Shown: piece by piece, positions 6,826 through 8,873 of the stretch
Layout: every line of letters begins with the position of its first letter
How positions within the stretch are numbered: the first letter of the stretch is position 1
NCBI GenBank assembly: GCA_023459095.1
Contig: JAEWVQ010000164.1
Location: 1-8,873, forward strand
DNA from: Pseudomonadota bacterium
GTDB lineage: Bacteria > Pseudomonadota > Gammaproteobacteria > Burkholderiales > Rhodocyclaceae
Length of the DNA: 8,873 nt
Direction: 5' to 3'
Translations under genes and position numbers: made by a program
The notes under the pieces: model-generated
What the model was told of the DNA's origin: nothing
Seen by the model: only the letters and a program-made list of their open reading frames with translations
Database searches by the model: none

Positions 6826-7397
6826 ATCCCCGGCAGCTTCGTGCCCGCCTCACTTTCGGTCTTGCCCTCGGCAGCCTGTTGCTGCTGCTGGCGGTGCCGT
6901 TTGGCTACATCGTCGAAAAGAAGCTGTGGGCGGACGGCGTGATCGACGACATCGAGCCACGTTATGCCCGTCTGCTCGGCCTGCAGGAAATGGCCGAGCG
7001 CATCGAGCGCGCGCGGGCGCAGGCCGAGGCCGTACTCCAGGCGCAGGCCTACCCGGCCAGTCTCGACACCGACCGGGCGGGCGCCGACCTGCAGCAGCGT
7101 CTGCGCGCCGCGGCCCAGCAGGCCGGCCTCAGCATTCTTGGCAGCCAGGTCACCACGGTGCCGCCAGCGCCGGTACGGGAAGGTGTTCCAGCCGAACCCT
7201 TCGAGCGCATCGCCGTGAACATCACCCTCGAAGCCGACCTTCCCACGCTGCAGGGCATGCTCGAAGCGTTGCGCCAGCAGCGTCCGGCCATTCATGTCGA
7301 AAGTCTCAGCCTTCAGCCTGCTCGCGGCCCTGGCGGTACGACTGGCCACCGCCTGAGCGTGCAGGCGCGGCTCAATGCTTTCAGGATGACGCAATGA
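6822..7397 (+). CDS. gspM: Type II secretion platform protein GspM
   Basis: Small bitopic inner-membrane protein that stabilises GspL and contacts the pseudopilus base. The 191-residue product has a short basic N-terminus (MNPRQLRAR), one membrane segment at about 10-30 (LTFGLALGSLLLLLAVPFGYIV), and a periplasmic coiled-coil-prone helix rich in Glu, Arg and Ala (about 45-75). A ferredoxin-like domain follows, with LEADLPTLQGMLEALRQQRPA and VESLSLQP. This pattern fits the shorter GspM variant (T2SSM_b type), which is structurally like PilO. The ATG sits in an ATGA overlap with the gspL stop, with AGGAG at 6809-6813 giving 8-base spacing. It overlaps the next gene by 4 bases. Sequence conservation is low in this family, so operon position carries much of the weight. 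Confidence 0.87.
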   Translation: MNPRQLRARLTFGLALGSLLLLLAVPFGYIVEKKLWADGVIDDIEPRYARLLGLQEMAERIERARAQAEAVLQAQAYPASLDTDRAGADLQQRLRAAAQQAGLSILGSQVTTVPPAPVREGVPAEPFERIAVNITLEADLPTLQGMLEALRQQRPAIHVESLSLQPARGPGGTTGHRLSVQARLNAFRMTQ

Positions 7398-7951
7398 CAG
7401 ACCGACGCTCCGCTGCGCTGCTCGCCCGGTTGCATTATCCCGCGCAACGCCTACTGGCCGTTTGCGCGCTGGTGTTGGTTCCGCTCATCGTGTTCGCCTG
7501 GCTGAGCGGTAGCCCCTGGCGTGCGCCCGAGGCGCTGCTCCCCGATCCGTCCTCGTTGGCGGCGCAGGCCCTCGATGCCGCGCCAGCACGGCCGGATGCG
7601 GCCGACATCATCGCCGCCCGCCCTCTGTTCGCCCAGAATCGCCGTCCGCCGCCGCCCGAGCCGCCCAAGGAGGAAAAGAAGGCGCCGGACCTGCTCGATC
7701 AAGCCAAGCTGGTCGGCGTGCTGGGAAGCGGCCACGGCAGCGTCGCCTTGCTGCATACCGGTGAAGGCGCTAAGCGTCTGCGTATCGGCGACAGCTTGAA
7801 TGGATGGCGCTTTGCCCGCATCGATGCCCGTGGCGCCGCCTTTGAGCGCCAGGCCGGCGACCGAGAGAATCCGCGCACCGAAAGCCGCCAGTTGCCTTTT
7901 GTCCGAGTACCGCTAACCGTCATCGGCCAGCCGCCGCGTGTACGCCGCTGA
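7394..7951 (+). CDS. gspN: GspC-like inner-membrane connector of the XpsN type (often annotated as T2SS protein N), no PDZ domain
   Basis: Probable link between the GspL/M platform and the secretin N-domains. The 185-residue product has a short cytoplasmic tail and one membrane segment (about 20-38, LLAVCALVLVPLIVFAWL). It then has a periplasmic RPLFAQNRRP motif (about 75-85) and a proline/lysine-rich linker PPPPEPPKEEKKAP (85-98). A GspC homology-region domain follows at about 100-175, with the pattern KLVGVLGSG, VALLHTGEGAKRLRIGDSLNGW. Classical GspC carries a C-terminal PDZ or coiled coil, and here nothing follows the HR domain. The slot between gspM and gspD is that of xpsN in Xanthomonas. 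It is not the beta-barrel-like PulN family that shares the letter N. The start at 7394 is an ATGA overlap with gspM, with AGGA at 7383-7386. Confidence 0.82.
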   Translation: MTDRRSAALLARLHYPAQRLLAVCALVLVPLIVFAWLSGSPWRAPEALLPDPSSLAAQALDAAPARPDAADIIAARPLFAQNRRPPPPEPPKEEKKAPDLLDQAKLVGVLGSGHGSVALLHTGEGAKRLRIGDSLNGWRFARIDARGAAFERQAGDRENPRTESRQLPFVRVPLTVIGQPPRVRR

Positions 7952-7987
7952 CGTGCTCAATCACACCGCCAGATACAGACAAAGTCC

Positions 7988-8873
7988 ATGACCCACCCGT
8001 TCGCCAGGCGCAGTTGCGCCATGCTCGCCGCCGTCCTGCTTGCCGGGTGCGCTACCGGCAGGCAGATCGACAAACCCGTGGCCAGTGCGCAGGAAATGCT
8101 CCCTGCTGCCCGTGCAGCCGCGCCGTCAGCCACGCCCGCCAAGGACCCCGCGCCCCGGGTGGAGCCGGTGCTCGTGCCGGGCAACGACATCATGATCGCC
8201 ACGCCGTCCGCGCGCGGCGCAATCAGCGGCAAGGGCGAGAGCGTCAGCCTGCGCTTCGAGAAGGCGCCTGTCGAAGAGGTGGTGCATGCCGTCTTCGGCG
8301 ATCTGCTCGGTCTCGACTACGCCATCGTGAGCCCCCTGAGCGGGGAAATCACGGTCTATACCCAGCGCCCGGTCACCCGCGACCAGGTGCTCGACCTGCT
8401 CGACTCCCTGTTGCAGGCCAATGGTTTCGGCATCGCCCAGGATGCCGCCGGGCGTTACCGCATCGGCAAGATCGACGTCGTCAGCGGCAACATCCCCCCG
8501 CCCAGTCGGCCCGCCGCGCTGCCTGCGGGCAGCGGTAGCGTCATCGTCCCGCTGCAATACATCGGCGCCGCGGAGATGGCCGACATCCTGCGTCCAGTGG
8601 CCCGCGACGCTGCGATTCTCCGTGTCGACACGGTGCGCAACCTGATCATGCTCGCGGGCTCGCGCAACCAGATCGAAGGCTGGCTGGAACTGGTCCGGAC
8701 CTTCGACGTCGATTTCCTCAAAGGCATGTCGGTCGGCCTGTTTCCGCTCGTCAACGTCTCGGCGACCGACATCGAGGCCACGCTGCGTGCGATGTTCGGC
8801 GAGCAGGGCGCCGCTGTGAGCGGCGGCGCTGCCACGGTCGCCGCGCCCGCGGGGGGGGGGGCGACCCCATCGG
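7988..8873 (+). CDS. gspD: Outer-membrane secretin GspD, lipoprotein type (3' partial)
   Basis: Forms the outer-membrane channel of the T2SS. Only the first 295 codons are present and the frame is open to the window end. The N-terminus MTHPFARRSCAMLAAVLLAGC is a lipoprotein signal with lipobox LAGC (residues 18-21), so Cys21 should be lipidated. A Pro/Ala-rich linker follows. The N0 domain is at about 85-160 (LRFEKAPVEEVVHAVFGDLL, then GEITVYTQRPVTRDQVLDLL). N1 is at about 185-247 (VIVPLQYIGAAEMADILRPV, then VDTVRNLIMLAGS), and the start of N2 is at about 250 (VGLFPLVNVSATDIEATLRA). The secretin core lies beyond the window. The start at 7988 supplies the positively charged n-region; an ATG at 8021 would leave too short a signal. 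No strong Shine-Dalgarno is seen. An 11-G run falls in a Gly/Ala-rich part of N2. Confidence 0.94.
   Translation, partial: MTHPFARRSCAMLAAVLLAGCATGRQIDKPVASAQEMLPAARAAAPSATPAKDPAPRVEPVLVPGNDIMIATPSARGAISGKGESVSLRFEKAPVEEVVHAVFGDLLGLDYAIVSPLSGEITVYTQRPVTRDQVLDLLDSLLQANGFGIAQDAAGRYRIGKIDVVSGNIPPPSRPAALPAGSGSVIVPLQYIGAAEMADILRPVARDAAILRVDTVRNLIMLAGSRNQIEGWLELVRTFDVDFLKGMSVGLFPLVNVSATDIEATLRAMFGEQGAAVSGGAATVAAPAGGGATPS
8851..8861 (+). repeat. Homopolymer of 11 G inside gspD
   Basis: Eleven consecutive G bases encode the glycines of a low-complexity Ala/Gly/Ser segment in the secretin N2 domain. As written, the frame continues across the tract to the window edge. The length is at the point where replication slippage, and also sequencing error, become likely. 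Confidence 0.9.

Noticed and set aside
6626..7393. In-frame upstream extension of the GspC-like gene, which would give a 441-residue protein
   Set aside because: The extension overlaps gspL and gspM in another frame and is Arg/Pro/Ala-rich without domains. The ATG at 7394 has a ribosome binding site, an ATGA overlap and a proper membrane anchor.
1..8873. tRNA or rRNA genes, insertion sequences, CRISPR arrays, attachment sites
   Set aside because: Genes fill the window except for gaps of 90, 36 and 5 bases. No inverted terminal repeats, transposase, repeat-spacer pattern or RNA gene was seen.

Overview
The window is almost wall-to-wall coding sequence on the + strand. It holds the core of one type II secretion system (T2SS, general secretory pathway) operon in the order gspE-F-G-H-I-J-K-L-M-N-D. 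Both ends are cut: gspE lacks its first codons and gspD runs off the right edge after about 295 codons. Base composition is very GC-rich and codons end mostly in G or C. The gene order, the short GspN (a GspC-like protein), the PilN-like GspL, the lipoprotein-type secretin and a TAGAAT-type -10 box suggest a high-GC betaproteobacterium (for example the Rhodocyclales, Azoarcus/Thauera-like) or possibly a Xanthomonadales relative. The order E-F-G-H-I-J-K-L-M-N-D matches the Xps system of Xanthomonas. The taxon is an inference, not a measurement.

Layout. 2-1561 is gspE, the hexameric cytoplasmic ATPase (5' partial). 1554-2789 is gspF, the inner-membrane platform protein. A 90-base gap (2790-2879) carries a possible promoter and a good ribosome binding site. 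2880-3314 is gspG, the major pseudopilin. 3314-3790, 3787-4197, 4194-4859 and 4856-5755 are the minor pseudopilins gspH, gspI, gspJ and gspK, chained by 1- to 4-base overlaps. 5761-6825 is gspL, 6822-7397 gspM and 7394-7951 a GspC-like gene of the XpsN type. After a 36-base gap, 7988-8873 is the 5' part of gspD, the outer-membrane secretin.

How they work together. GspE hydrolyses ATP at the base of the GspF/L/M platform and drives assembly of a GspG pseudopilus with a GspH-I-J-K tip. The GspC-like protein connects the platform to the periplasmic N-domains of the GspD channel, and folded exoproteins leave through that channel. No prepilin peptidase (gspO/pilD) or pilotin (gspS) gene is seen. 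The five pseudopilins need a peptidase encoded elsewhere. The secretin carries its own lipobox and may not need a pilotin.

I do not see a new biological system. The points worth a second look are the lipoprotein secretin, an 11-G homopolymer inside gspD, the PDZ-less GspC-like protein, the compact PilN-like GspL, and the likely promoter in front of gspG.
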